The notes under the pieces were generated by a model that ran no database searches, was not told the origin of the DNA, and saw only the letters and a program-made list of their open reading frames with translations. A program made the translations under genes and the position numbers. From positions 233,888 to 297,887 of the forward strand of contig NZ_LGRA01000013.1 of the NCBI RefSeq assembly GCF_003116095.1: 64,000 nt of DNA. Direction: 5' to 3'. Within the stretch, counting starts at the first letter, position 1. Each line of letters starts with the position of its first letter. Source of the stretch: Azospirillum sp. TSO35-2 (GTDB taxonomy: Bacteria; Pseudomonadota; Alphaproteobacteria; Azospirillales; Azospirillaceae). Shown here piece by piece: positions 63,822 to 64,000 of the stretch.

Positions 63822-63985
63822 GGGGAATGGCTTAGCCCATGGGGTTCCGCTTTGTCCACAGGCGGGCTTCCGTCGCCGGTCGCGGTGGTTGCATCCTTCC
63901 TTTACCCATTCGTGCGATGATGCCGACGATTGGAAAGACCAACGGCCGGGACCGGACCCGGACTGCGGCGGAAGGGGAACGCGCC
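63822..63985. promoter_or_regulatory. Gap upstream of the ABC exporter and the last gene
   Basis: A 164-bp divergent gap; the exporter reads left and the last gene probably reads right. A GGAAGGGGAA ribosome-site-like sequence lies at 63970-63979. No promoter could be called with confidence. Confidence 0.4.
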
Positions 63986-64000
63986 ATGGCGATTGGAAAC
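63986..64000 (+). CDS. Start of a gene cut by the window edge (MAIGN...)
   Basis: An ATG at 63986 with good ribosome-site spacing opens a frame of only five codons (MAIGN) before the window ends. It looks like a real start, but no product can be named. Confidence 0.35.

Overview
The window is very GC-rich DNA with dense, tightly packed genes and the look of an alphaproteobacterial chromosome, most likely Rhodospirillales and Azospirillum-like. The rlpA-dac-tmk-holB-metG-tatD-MBL order and the imp-type T6SS with two sheath genes support this. The assignment is inference; there is no rRNA in the window to confirm it.

About 18 kb at the left (1-18253) is one co-directional minus-strand series. 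Read in transcription order it encodes a small MORN-like protein, a PAAR tip, a zinc-ribbon methyltransferase, ClpV, Hcp, VgrG, a DUF6931-like protein, the FHA protein TagH and TssK. It then runs on, without a strand change, into seven genes not normally part of a T6SS: a short membrane sensor, a sensor fused to an MFS-type transporter, a TAT-exported ABC-type substrate-binding protein, a GNAT acetyltransferase, and three further membrane sensors, the last cut by the window edge. Four of the sensors share a recognisable extracytoplasmic motif. Across a 252-bp divergent region the plus-strand half (18506-39743) encodes TssA, B, C, a second TssC, TagJ, E, F, G, a methyltransferase, (Sel1 protein on the other strand), TssJ, TssL with an OmpA tail, TssM, a Ser/Thr kinase, an RsbW-like ATPase and an uncharacterised 364-aa protein. 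The last protein shares a domain with the C-terminus of the kinase. All 13 core T6SS components are present. No PppA phosphatase is visible.

The middle (39744-46967) holds small genes (HTH protein, a charged 71-aa protein, an RcnB-like exported protein), a hybrid PAS histidine kinase followed by a large receiver protein with an unknown helical N-terminus, a 168-aa unknown, and ndk with a clear terminator.

From 47399 to 49755 lies a CRISPR array of 31 full 37-bp repeats and one decayed terminal repeat, with 31 spacers of 35-42 bp. The repeat folds into a GAAA-capped hairpin and ends in ATTGAAGC. There is no cas gene anywhere in the window, so the array is locally orphaned. The decayed repeat and the one variant repeat are both at the right, which puts the leader on the left beside ndk.

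The right end (50019-63821) is housekeeping: an ABC-F ATPase, an ExoD-like membrane protein, a PmtA-like methyltransferase, a VOC protein, a YdcF-like protein, the rlpA-to-MBL operon and an MsbA-like exporter. A GC-rich dispersed palindromic repeat occurs in three intergenic gaps of the T6SS and middle regions. The best candidates for undescribed biology are the sensor/transporter module welded to the T6SS operon and the kinase/ATPase/paralogous-domain trio at the end of the other T6SS operon.
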